Shown one piece after another: positions 1 through 10,046 of a stretch of DNA of 64,000 nucleotides. Position 1 is the first letter of the stretch; the number at the start of each line of letters is the position of its first letter. The translations under genes and the position numbers were made by a program. Source of the DNA: Mytilus californianus (Eukaryota > Mollusca > Bivalvia > Mytilida > Mytilidae); the NCBI RefSeq assembly GCF_021869535.1, contig NW_026262723.1, positions 84,384,324-84,448,323 of the forward strand. Reading direction: 5' to 3'. The notes beneath the pieces were generated by a model that saw only the letters and a program-made list of their open reading frames with translations, was not told the origin of the DNA and did not search any database.

Positions 1-596
1 ACGAATGTTGTGTTTTTTTAAGGACTGTTTTATTTATTTTTTTACATTATAACTGCGGCTTTCTCTTTAGTTCTATCAATTAGCAATTATTTGCTCTGTT
101 TTATTTATGTATAAATTATAAAGTATACACGTGTCATTTTTTGTCTTATGCTAATTGATATACTGTAGCCACTTCCGCGTTCCTTTTCTTTTTACAGTGT
201 TCTATAATAAAAATATAAATTCTCTTACGTTTTACAGAAAAATCATGTAGCTGATGCACATTAAACATAACAAAAATCAAATGCTATGACAGACTTCTTT
301 CCAGAACATATACAAGATCTAGGTGAATAAGAATAATAAAGTTTCGGGTTATTATTGCCGTTCATGTAAGCTTTTTTTCCACGTCATCTCTAAATCCTGT
401 CAATCGTTTATGAGCATGTCCACAATTGTGATACATTTAACATTCACCCTCATGCAAAACTCTGATTTATTTTAGGATTTGGCTATACTTTAGGTCTTCA
501 ACGTTTTTTTTTTTTTTATAGATTTTTGATTTTCAAATATTTTTGCCTCAAGCGTCAATAGAGAGACATTAATTCACACGTTGAGCATGATCAGAA
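1..596. other. AT-rich intergenic DNA, no gene seen
   Basis: I see no reading frame with recognisable protein features. There are short T and A runs and nothing that matches the repeat families defined elsewhere in the window. Confidence 0.5.
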
Positions 597-788
597 TTCC
601 CTCCTGGAGCACCTGAGATCGCCCCCGGTTTTCGTGTTACACAGCCTTTGGTTTTCTATGTTGTGTTTTGTGTGCTGTTGGGTTTTTTTCTGGTCTTTGT
701 TCGTGTTTTTGCCGTGGCGTTGTCATTTGTTTTCGACTTGTGAGTTTGAATGTCCCTTTGGTATCTTTCTCCTCTTTCTTATTATCGA
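597..788 (+). repeat. Solo Penelope-like element tail (family T)
   Basis: This stretch matches the sequence just downstream of the PLE reverse transcriptase (51545-51742) over about 190 bp. The shared landmarks are a 'ggagcacctgagatc' start, the 'ttctatgttgtgttttgt' segment, 'tggcgttgtca' and the end 'gtccctttggtatctttc'. It carries no coding part, so it is a 3' remnant of an old insertion. The 79-codon frame over it (634-873) is a by-product of the repeat. Confidence 0.7.
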
Positions 789-1145
789 AATGTGCATATG
801 GTGCAGTAAAACTGGTACCGTTTATGCTGTTATTATAAAAGGTAAAACTGATGCACTGTGTATTGTTTTCTGAGAAACGTAACTTCACTCAGATAAAACG
901 CCGAGACTGATTTGTATGAGCAAAATAACTAATTCGGAAGGAAAAGTAAAGCACGATATATTTATTTTCAACTATACATTAAACTTTAAAAGAAGTATTA
1001 AAGTTGTTTTTACACGTAACATGCTGCACTGCGCAATAATTTTTTCCTAAAATTTAAGAAAAAATCAATTGCTGAGACTTGTTAAATTTTTTTTTAAATC
1101 AGTCGAATAAAAATTCACCAAAGATACCAGGCTCAGAATTTTGTA

Positions 1146-1190
1146 CCCCAGACGCGCGTTTCATCTACAACAGACTCATTAGTGACGCTC
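1146..1190 (-). ncRNA. Degenerate type I hammerhead ribozyme, copy 1
   Basis: On the minus strand the order is stem I strand 'gcgtca', the core box as CTAATGA (consensus CTGATGA), stem II strands GTCT and AGAT around a 5-nt loop, the GAAA box, a minimal stem III and the cleavage triplet GTC, then the partner of stem I. The G-to-A change in the first box hits an invariant core base, so self-cleavage is unlikely for this copy. Confidence 0.55.
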
Positions 1191-1511
1191 GAATACAAAA
1201 AGTTGGAAGGTCAACTCAAATACGAAGTTGAAGAGCATGAAAATTAAAATTCCAAAAAAGTTTTTCCAAATAAAGCTAAGGCAATCTATATCTGGGGCTG
1301 GAAAAATAAACATTAGTGTTGTTTGCGAATAATTTGACGTTTTATAAAAAGGATATGTACAGAAAATTGAACACATCAATGATATTTCATGTCAACACAA
1401 ATGTGCTGACTACTGGGCTGTGGATACCCTTGGAAACAAAACGTCCACTTGAAACGGCATCGACCCAGTGATTGTAAAACACATCAAAGATATCAGGCTT
1501 ATTATTTTGAA

Positions 1512-1545
1512 CACCAAACGCGCGTTTTGTCTCATTAGTGACGTT
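1512..1545 (-). ncRNA. Degenerate hammerhead relic, copy 2
   Basis: The minus strand again shows CTAATGA and 'aaaacgcgcgtt', but stem II has been lost between the two boxes. It lies about 360 bp from the first core, which sets the tandem period. It should be inactive. Confidence 0.45.
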
Positions 1546-1720
1546 AACATAAAAATAGCTGGAAAGCCAAATCAAATAAGAAGTTGAAGAGTATTACAAA
1601 CCGAAAATTCCATAAATGTGTGCTTAACTATATGCTAAGATAATCTTTGTATGGGGGTAGAAAAATCTTTTTATAAACGGTAAATTTACAGAAAATGAAC
1701 ATATCACTGATCACTAGGAC

Positions 1721-3557
1721 GCAAAACAACAGTTATTCCTTCTACTAAGAGAGCACTACGATTTCATTATACAACTTCCAGGTCATTGTTAGTATTTTGT
1801 TTAAAATAAATACAAAATGTAGCACCAAAGAGTGATCTGGGGAAGTTCGGGAGAGGAGGGAATCATATTCAACATAACTGCAAAAGTGAATAGAAATGGA
1901 CTAAAACAAAGTGTTTGTTGAATCATTATTATTGAAAGATAAGTGTCAGCTTTTGATTATAATACAATGTTATAAATACCCCCAAACATTTCGAATCACT
2001 CGAATCACTCCTTTTAGCCTGATATCTTTGCTTTTGCTTTCAATTTGCTCATCATCAATATTGAGCAGTTTCGAACACATGATCCTTGGTGGTCTCTAGG
2101 ATATAACCCAAATTTCTTTTCTTTTACATACAAATTTCATTGGCTTGATCTAATGTAGATAAGACAGATATCCAATCAAAGGAGTAACGCACAGCTCGTC
2201 TGTATATTCTCTGGCGGTTATTCTTTTGTTGTACATTTCACCTTATTTTCCCTATCTCCTGTAAGACAATAAATCTTGATAGAGATTTCCAATAAAATGA
2301 CTTTACTCGACATAACCGACCTAACTCAACGTATATCGTCCTATTGCATCGAAGCATGACGGAGGGGAGCATACACTGCATGCATTTTTTGCTCTTTGAA
2401 CACGCATTTTTTGCTGATATAGACTTAAAGTAAAAATCAACCCCAACTACATTTTTTAATCTTTAAATATTTTGTTATTAGATTTTTAATGATTTTATTG
2501 ACAAAAATATTTTAATGGAATAAGTTAGCTAGCAACTTGTAGTCCAATTCACCCATCATTTCTTGCCATTTCACTTGACCCATATTTCAGTTCTTCTCAA
2601 CATATGAATTTTAAACACTACCAAGTAAACATTTAGCATGAAAATATTAAAATAATGAAATCCGAAGCGAGAAGGTTATCTCTTTTTTTGTTTTAGTAAG
2701 TTTTAACGTTTAAAAAGTGGATTCCAACACACCCGAATGTAAAAGGTGTACGCGACTAACTTAAAAAAAAAATTTTTTCTATAATTTAATTCAATATAAT
2801 TTGACGTGGGCAGAAATTCATATCATTGATACATTTATCAAAAAGTACTTTTTAGTCTTTAACTATAATGCATGGGACGAGGTTTTGATCATGTATACCT
2901 AAACGTGCAATCGCAGATTCAGGGATAGAGAGCGTACTCACCCCTTTCGATCGCCAAGTAATTTTGAACATCTCACATTTTCCACGTTATCTATACAAAT
3001 GTTTAGTATAAAATCGTCCAATATTTTTTCGCGTTGCTTCGCTCGGCAGTATAAATTCAATTATCGGAAGCTACGCCCTCTTTCAAATATTTTGGATCCG
3101 GCCATAATCACAAATTGTATAGCACAAAAAAAAAATTAAATGATTGTCGTTTGACTTTAATAAATACGTGTTAAAAACAACAATGTTTGAACATTAAACA
3201 TCTCGCACGAGATTTAAAAGTTTAAGACTACATACTGAATTGGATTTTTTCCTGGATTTAGAGCTCACTTAACACGGAAATGTGATACTGGCGTGTATTC
3301 TAATTGACACATATTCTTGTTTCTGATGTTTCTTTTAATATAAATATTAATTTTTAAGGTTATATATAATCCCACTAACAAACAATCATGTATCTTTTAC
3401 TGATAAATTATCATTACATTTTAAAGAAACTACATATAATCTGCTATACAGTTATGAACACTAATGGTCCTACAGACACTCTGTGCTTTTAACATGACAC
3501 AAGGTCTTGCTTTTCTAGAAAGTTTATGTACTTTTTTACTTAATTTGTGATATGTAC
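1721..3557. other. Gene-free AT-rich stretch
   Basis: No supported gene. A short segment at 2285-2331 is an inverted relative of 6229-6274 (shared 'gagttaggt' and 'cattttattggaaat'), so it belongs to another dispersed repeat. Confidence 0.4.
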
Positions 3558-3907
3558 AAAAAAAAGATGTAGTATGATTACCAATGAGACAACTCTTCAC
3601 AAGAGACCAAATGACACAGAAATTAACAACTATAATAGGCCACCGTACGACCTTCAACAACGAGCAAAGCCCATACCGAATAGTCAGCTATAAGAGGCCA
3701 CAAAATGACAAATTTAAAACAACAAAAAAAAACGAAAAACTAACGGCCTAATTAATGTACAAAAAAATGAACGAAAGCACAACAACAAATGATAACTTCT
3801 GAATTACAGGCTCCTTACTTGGGACAGTCACCGCCATACATAATGTGGCGGAGTTAAACATGTTAACGGGCCCTCTTACCTGGGACAGTGGTGTAACAGT
3901 ACGAAAT
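3558..3907 (+). repeat. Dispersed repeat family A, copy 1
   Basis: Landmarks in order are 'agatgtagtatgattacca', 'gagacaactcttcacaaga', 'ccgtacgaccttcaac', 'cccataccgaatagtca', 'aactaacggcctaatt', 'caggctccttacttgggac' and 'acctgggacagtggtg'. It is the commonest repeat of the window, with eight further copies. I recall it from mussel sequence but cannot place it in a named class. The 5-kb region around copies 1 and 2 holds no gene. The strand given follows the 'agatgtggtatg' reading and may be opposite to transcription. Confidence 0.75.
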
Positions 3908-4499
3908 AATTGATTAATATTCTAGACTGGATAATTATTCTGTATTTATTAGTTGTAGTTGTTTTTAAGATAGACTAGTGTTCAGTAGCTGTGAATACTC
4001 TAAGATCGGTACATGGAGTTTATTTTGAAATACTAGTAATTGCTGTTTTTGTGCTTCGTTTTAGTCGGACGAGTCAATCCCTTCCTTACTGTTTTAATTA
4101 TGAGTAGACATGATCATTTGATAAACATACTTCTATGATCTCTATTGGCTTTAACTTGGACATTTATAAAAAATATGTAGCAAAGAGATGCATGCATAAA
4201 ATAAGTTCTCGACATAAATTGGCTAAAATATCAAGCCTCAAGCTATAAAACTTACAAGCTATAATAAATACGACGAAGATTTAGCCTTAAGCTATAATAC
4301 TTATGATGATGATGATACTGATGTACGTCTTATATCCAGCGACACATATAACATATATATTAAGGATGATGAAATGATAGCGATTTTTATGATGAAAGAC
4401 ACAGAGTACCGATCTTAAAGTACCCCCAGGTACTGAAAGCTGATTCTTAAATGTTAAATTACCTGAGAATATTAAACGTAATAAGTTAAAAAGAACAAA

Positions 4500-4836
4500 A
4501 AAAAATAAGGAAATATGGTATGATTGCCAATAAGAAATGAAGTTGATGTAAGCAATGATAGGCAACCGTACGGCCTTCATCAATGAGAAAAATCCATACC
4601 GTATAGTCGACAAAAAAGAACCAACTTGAAAAATATGAAACAATTCAATTGAGAAAACTACCGGCCTGACTTTAAACAAAACAAGTTACGAAAAACAAAT
4701 ATAACAGATATGAACCAACGACAACAAGTGAACCACAGGCTCCTGACATGAGACAGGCACATAAAGAATGAGTGCTCCACCCCCACCCCCTAAGCCTGGG
4801 ACAGTGGTGCAACAGCACGACATAAGAACAACCTGT
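4500..4836 (+). repeat. Dispersed repeat family A, copy 2
   Basis: This has the same landmark order as copy 1, with a C-rich expansion ('cccccacccccc' type) before the 'gcctgggacagtggtgcaac' end. The 130-codon minus-strand frame over it (4287-4679) reads the repeat and is not a gene. Confidence 0.7.
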
Positions 4837-6640
4837 AAAAACCTTCCTTCAGAGAGCTTGGTTTACACATATATACATATTCAAAGTAATTATTGATATA
4901 AAATGTGTTTGTTCAGCCGTGTATCACCTTCAATGGCGATCCTATGCATGAATATGTCGTAGAGTTTAACTTTTATATATAAATATATACCTCTAATGCG
5001 AGACAAAAATTGAAACTAAAAATTTTTGCTTAACTCAATCAATATGTGATAGTTTTAGAATCCTGGCTGACTTCTAATTGGATTAGTAAGAGTTGTGTTT
5101 ATCCAAAAACAACTATGACAATATCAAGCCTTACTTATTAAAAGTACATTTTTTTTAAGAAAATTACTGTAAAGACTTAAGTGGCAATATAGTTGTCTTA
5201 AAAGTGTAACAAGTATATAAATTGGTATTCTCGTCCACTTTTAATCAGAGATTCCTGGGATAGGACATTTTTTTAGCCAATTACTATGAAATAGTAATTG
5301 ATATTGACTGTACTATCCACAGCGGTCAATGTTTATATGCAGATTAGTCATCAATTGCTAATCAAGTACACCTTCCAAATTACAATCTATATAACGAATT
5401 GGTGTACACATTTATTTACATATAGAATGATTCTATCATTATTAATTACAAAATTCTTTTTTTTTAATGTTAGTTGACTTTTATTTGAAAGAAAAGTGTG
5501 AGTCAACTATTAAAATTTAAAGAAGTGCAAGACCTGTATTAATTATTTTTTAATATACACATCCCTTTGTCGAACGTTTTCCCTTTGGAAAAAAAATCGG
5601 AGATTGTAAATTAACAAGATTAACTGCAGAAGAAGAGATCGTTTGAATTGATGCTTAATAAAGTATGATGCAATCCCAGTTATCATCTTTAACAGAGACA
5701 AATTCTGACTAACACTTTGAATTCGATATTTTTGAAATTGCTAGAAAAATCTCTGTCATATAATAAATACCCAAGGAAATTAAATATTATAAAACATTAA
5801 GAGACAAAAGGAAAAAAGGAAATTAAATATTATAAAACATTAAGAGACAAAAGGAAAAAGGGACACCAATCTGTTAACAACAAATTAAAGCATGTCAAAT
5901 ATTAAATAATAAAAGGTTCATTTGCAAAGTATATCGAAAAACAAAGTCATGGTCAAATCCATGAAAGACAACTCAAATCAATCGTGTGGTAGGTTAAGAT
6001 ACGTGTATATACGTGGTCTTGTGCCAGTGAAGTTTTGGCGGGAATCTCAATAATCACGTGATATATAAAAATCATGATTTCTCTCGTTTTTCATCATCTT
6101 AGAAATACTTGATATTGATAAAATTTATCCTGAATGGGTTTTATAGTTTAGGAATACTTAGTTAAAACTTGAATGACGCATTTAACAAAATTAATAGGTA
6201 AGCAATAACCGGTCCCGTTACGTGCGTACGTCGAGTTAGGTACGTATGTCATTTTATTGGAAATCTCCAATAAACTGTATGCAACAATATTCACATACAA
6301 CGTATAGTGTGATCATGCACGAGCGTAACGTATCATTCAAAATATGTAGCTTGAAGTCGTCAATCGGTGTCAATATTGAGAACAAGATTCAGATATGAAG
6401 CAGATCTTCTAGTTTCGGCAGTATACTTAATTGCAAGTTCACGTGGATATATGAGATGCAAGTTTCACTGAAATGTAAGTTGTTGAGTGACAGGACAACA
6501 TCAATGCATTTCAAAGTTAGATTAAAGAACGTTGCAAGATTATTTTTTTCTAATATAAGGTTTGGTTTAGATTCAGCTTCATATGAGTATAAAAACAAGT
6601 CGGCCAGTAGGGGTGCACGATACTTTTAATAATTGGTATA
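4837..6640. other. Gene-free stretch with a 43-bp duplication
   Basis: No gene supported. A 43-bp unit beginning 'ggaaattaaatattataaaa' is directly duplicated at 5775-5860 with near-identical sequence. It looks like a recent slippage or duplication event. The segment 6229-6274 is the inverted relative of 2285-2331. Confidence 0.45.
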
Positions 6641-6989
6641 ATCAAATGTGATATAAATTCATAATTCGTCTCAAATTTAGCCCAACAATGTTAGATCTGT
6701 AATTTGCTTTATCTAGGGTTATAACACAGTACATGGTGTATAGTGGCAAGTAGATGGTGCACCTTTCAGATCAGCTATTTTAATTTGTCTGTCGTAAAGG
6801 ATGATAATGTTAACTATCATGCTGCCACATCAAATCTTAATTTTATTATACACGTCTAAACATGTGACAACTTTATAAAAGGTACACCATCTGCTTGCCA
6901 CTATACATCATGTACTGTGTTACAACCCTAGATAAAGCCGACGAGGAAAGACATTACATCGACCACCGAAAGCTATATTTTCATGTAGC

Positions 6990-7082
6990 GTAGGTGGTCG
7001 AGTGGTCTAGGGTGCTGAAAGTGGTGCAGGTGGTGTTGCGACGATGTCATAGAAGCAAGGGTTCGAATCCTGCTGAGGGAAG
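6990..7082 (+). repeat. tRNA-derived SINE head, copy 1
   Basis: A pol III A box (TGGTCGAGTGG at 6995-7005) and B box (GGTTCGAATCC at 7060-7070) lie about 65 bp apart. That spacing fits a class II (Leu/Ser-type) tRNA with a long variable arm. The acceptor ends do not pair well and a sister copy lies 440 bp away, so this is a SINE head rather than a functional tRNA gene. Confidence 0.6.
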
Positions 7083-7429
7083 AACAAAAATTTGCTAACG
7101 CATATTTGAAGATCTAACATCGTTAGGCTAAATTTGAGACGAATTATATATATATATAGTATGGTGTTAGCCCTGTATAACCACGTGTTATCCGATGGAG
7201 AATGTCTGTCATAAAGTTGTAACATGTTTAACCGTGTATAATAAAAATTAAAATTTGATGTGACGGCATGGTAATTAACATTATCATCCTTTACGACAGA
7301 CAAAAATAGCTGATCTGAAAGGTACACCATCTACTTGCCACTATACATCATGTACTGTGTTACAACCCTACATTAAGCCGACGAAGAAAGGCATTATATC
7401 GACCACCGAAAGCTATATTTTTATGTAGC

Positions 7430-7522
7430 CTAGGTGGTCGAGTGGTCTAAGGCACTGGACACGGTGCAGGCGGTGTTGCGACGATGTCGCAGAAGCAAGG
7501 GATCGAATCCCGCTGAGGGAAG
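7430..7522 (+). repeat. tRNA-derived SINE head, copy 2
   Basis: The A box TGGTCGAGTGG is at 7435-7445 and a B box with one change (GGATCGAATCC) at 7500-7510. 'ctaaggcactgga' after the A box is closer to a genuine tRNA-Leu/Ser than in copy 1. Confidence 0.6.
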
Positions 7523-7665
7523 AACAAAAATTTGCTAACACAAATTTGAAGATCTAACATCGTTGGGCTAAATTTGAGACGAATTATATATTTTATTGTG
7601 CACTGTATAACCACGTGTTATCCGATGGAGAATGTCTGTCATAAAGTTGTTACATGTTTAGACGT

Positions 7666-8977
7666 GTATATTTGGAAAATGTTGTTTGTGCTGTATTTAG
7701 ACCCCTCTACCAAGAAATTTGTTTTGCATGCACACGTATAAAAATTGCGGTTTTTATCCAACGCAATCATAGGTTTGAACGTTGTTTTCAATTTAATAAA
7801 ATAACTTCGCAAGATAGAAAAATCGATTTTTTTAAATCCATATCTGATTGACACGGTTGAAACAGATTTAGTGGAAAAGAAATGACATGGTGTATCAATT
7901 CATAACACAAACTATATGTATACTTATACAGCCACAAGTAAAGTGACAGTGCTCATTTTGCCAATGTTCGTCTAAAAGTCACAGTGAGGCATTGAACGTG
8001 TACCCAAAAAATCTAGGCCTATTGCAATTCAAGACCCCTAACACCGGTCTGTGTGGTATTATTTGCTAGATGTCGAACACGCTACATCTCTGCATCAAAG
8101 TTTCAAATAGATGATATATTATTCCTTGAATATATAAAATGATATTATTAAATTCTAGGTTTTTTTTTCAACTGATCACCAAACTATTTGATCTAAATTT
8201 AAGTATATATTGAGTGCAACTTCTTTGTTCAAACTTTCATACAAATGTTCATTTGTCACATTTGATATAAAACAAATCATCAAAATTACTAGGCTAATAA
8301 TTTAACGGTACGCTAGACGCGCATCTGTCTACATGAGAGTCATCATTAGTGCCTGGGGTTAAAGACATACGTGTTTTGAATTATTTTAACATTTTATGGA
8401 CAGAAGATTTACAAAATTATACATCCAATGATATCTATAGAACTATGATATCTAGTTTACTAGTGATATGTCAGTATCGTGTTGAGTAATAGACTCATGA
8501 ACTGCTGTGTGCGAAAAGTACATCAGCACTGGTCATTAACGATATTATTGATAATTGGTATAATCAAATGTCACATGGTTATCACTTTATCCTTGAATTA
8601 TATCATTTTCTTTTCTGTCATAAATATTCATTTCTAATGACACAAATATTATTTTTAAGTACAATCAGTCTCGTAATAACTCTGCTGTATTACAAAAAAC
8701 ACATTTTATTGTTTCTCTGTTCACCTTACTGAAGTGAAACTGAAATGGATTGGGAAGCCGGCTAAAGCTCATATACATCATCTCCAAAGTAAATAGCTGT
8801 GAGGCAACAGAACAAAGAACAAAATCACATCATTAGAGCAACAGCAAATATACTCCATAAATATAAGAAATTCATCACTTGGTTTTATATACATCTTAAC
8901 TTCTGTGTTCTAAAACATTCATCTTAAGTCATCTATTCTGTTTGAAAAAAATGTACATTTTATTTTGTTTTACTATA
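7666..8977. other. Gene-free stretch
   Basis: No gene supported. Overlapping short frames on both strands at 7639-7854 show no conserved feature. The only structured item is the hammerhead relic at 8308-8355. Confidence 0.4.
8308..8355 (-). ncRNA. Degenerate hammerhead relic, family B
   Basis: On the minus strand 'cactaatgatga', 'catgtagac' and 'gcgcgtctagcgtacc' keep the order of the family B hammerhead. The first box is altered and the GAAA box reads as 'agatg'. It is inactive by inspection. Confidence 0.45.
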
Positions 8978-9245
8978 TCATGTTTTTATGCCCCACCTAG
9001 GGGCATTATGTTTTTCGGTCTGTGCGTCCGTCCGTCCGTCCGTTCATCCGTCCGTCTGTCCCGCTTCAGGTTAAAGTTTTTGGTCAAGGTAGTTTTTGAT
9101 GAAGTTGAAGTCCAATCAACTTGAAACTTGGTACACATGTTCCCTATGATATGATCTTTCAAATATTAATGAGTTTTGACCCCAAATTCACGGTCCACTG
9201 AACATAGAAAATGAGTGGGGCATCCGTATACTATGGACACATTCT
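8978..9245 (+). repeat. Mollusc dispersed repeat with ATGCCCC/GGGGCAT hairpin
   Basis: It begins with a 7-bp hairpin (atgcccc, 5-nt loop, ggggcat at 8989-9007) followed by (gtcc)n, and ends with 'ggggcatccgtatactatgg' and 'acacattctt'. The element at 15345-15775 has the same style of ends. Terminal hairpins suggest a nonautonomous Helitron-like or similar element, but I could not confirm the class. Confidence 0.5.
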
Positions 9246-9407
9246 TGTTAATATCTAAGAAACAGTTTGTTATTCAACTTTTTGAATAATCTGGAGTATA
9301 AAGGGATATTGACAAACAAAAAACGTAATATTAAACTGAAATGAAAACCCATGAGAATAAATATTATTGAGTATTTGAAATTCAATAATAAATCCAGACT
9401 TTATTTT

Positions 9408-9433
9408 TCCTATTATTTTTATTATTCTTATTA

Positions 9434-9492
<59 letters not shown>

Positions 9493-9512
9493 TGTTATTG
9501 TTATTATTTTTA
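9408..9512. repeat. (ATT)n microsatellite
   Basis: A run of TAT/TTA trinucleotides, imperfect at both edges. It makes a spurious poly-tyrosine frame. Confidence 0.9.
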
Positions 9513-10046
9513 TTATTATCATACATTATCAAAATGCAATGTGTTGTTTTTTTTCCTACTACAATGTTTTTACACTAAAAAAGAAATATATCTACCTTTC
9601 AAGGTAATTAATGATCGTATAAGTGATGAGTAAGTACTTGTACTACGTTTTGTTCAGATGTAATGTACTAACGATAATTTGTCAATTGGTCTTCTTTACA
9701 ACACATATCATGCACAAAATAGTTAATTATGTACAAATAATTGTATTGGTATTTAAAAAACGAAGGTGTTTGACAATTTTGTTCTAATATCAATCATCAC
9801 TACACCTATTGTAGAGGTACGTTTGTATTTTGTGCACTTTTAAATGTTTAATGTGGTAAGATATTTCATTCTCTGATGGTATTTGTTTTGCTTTTTGACA
9901 TTTTATAAGAAAGTAATCGATTAGTGATATGTATTTTATAAAACTATGAATCATCTCTGATAAACTTATAGTATAATCAACGTATGTTCTGATGAAACAG
10001 GATGTAATATTTCACTTCTGTATAATTCTTTACAAAATATTTGGAT

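Larger units (their letters stand above)
1117..1720 (-). mobile_element. Tandem pair of hammerhead-bearing repeats (family B)
   Basis: Two units lie head to tail with a period of about 361 bp: the 'caaagatac/tatcagg' start is at 1119 and again at 1480. Each unit, read on the minus strand, carries a degenerate hammerhead ribozyme core near that end and then a 'gctaag/tatttgg' region. Partial copies of the same family occur at 8308, 16070, 24655, 42234 and 46555. Tandem units with one hammerhead each are the known layout of retrozymes and of some PLE terminal repeats. I infer a nonautonomous retroelement of that kind. The second unit is the more decayed. Confidence 0.6.
6641..7665. mobile_element. 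Compound inverted and direct repeat with tRNA-like SINE heads
   Basis: Three related modules are nested here. The segment 6650-6870 is the inverted counterpart of about 7100-7380. The segment 6881-7140 is repeated directly at 7321-7580 with an offset of 440 bp. Both direct copies carry a tRNA-like head. The inverted and direct copies share 'tacttgccactatacatcat' and 'ttacgacagac'. This suggests a palindromic or self-inserted SINE-type element. I see no protein-coding part. Confidence 0.6.

Noticed and set aside
1405-1465. Second ribozyme-like stem in the family B unit ('acaaaacgtcc')
   Set aside because: The box before the stem does not fit CTGANGA and the stems are weak in this copy.
4287-4679. 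130-codon minus-strand frame
   Set aside because: It reads the complement of a family A repeat copy. Similar frames occur over other copies without conserved sequence.
6990-7082. Functional tRNA-Leu or tRNA-Ser gene
   Set aside because: A and B boxes are present but the acceptor stem does not pair and the unit is duplicated with long flanks, as in a SINE.
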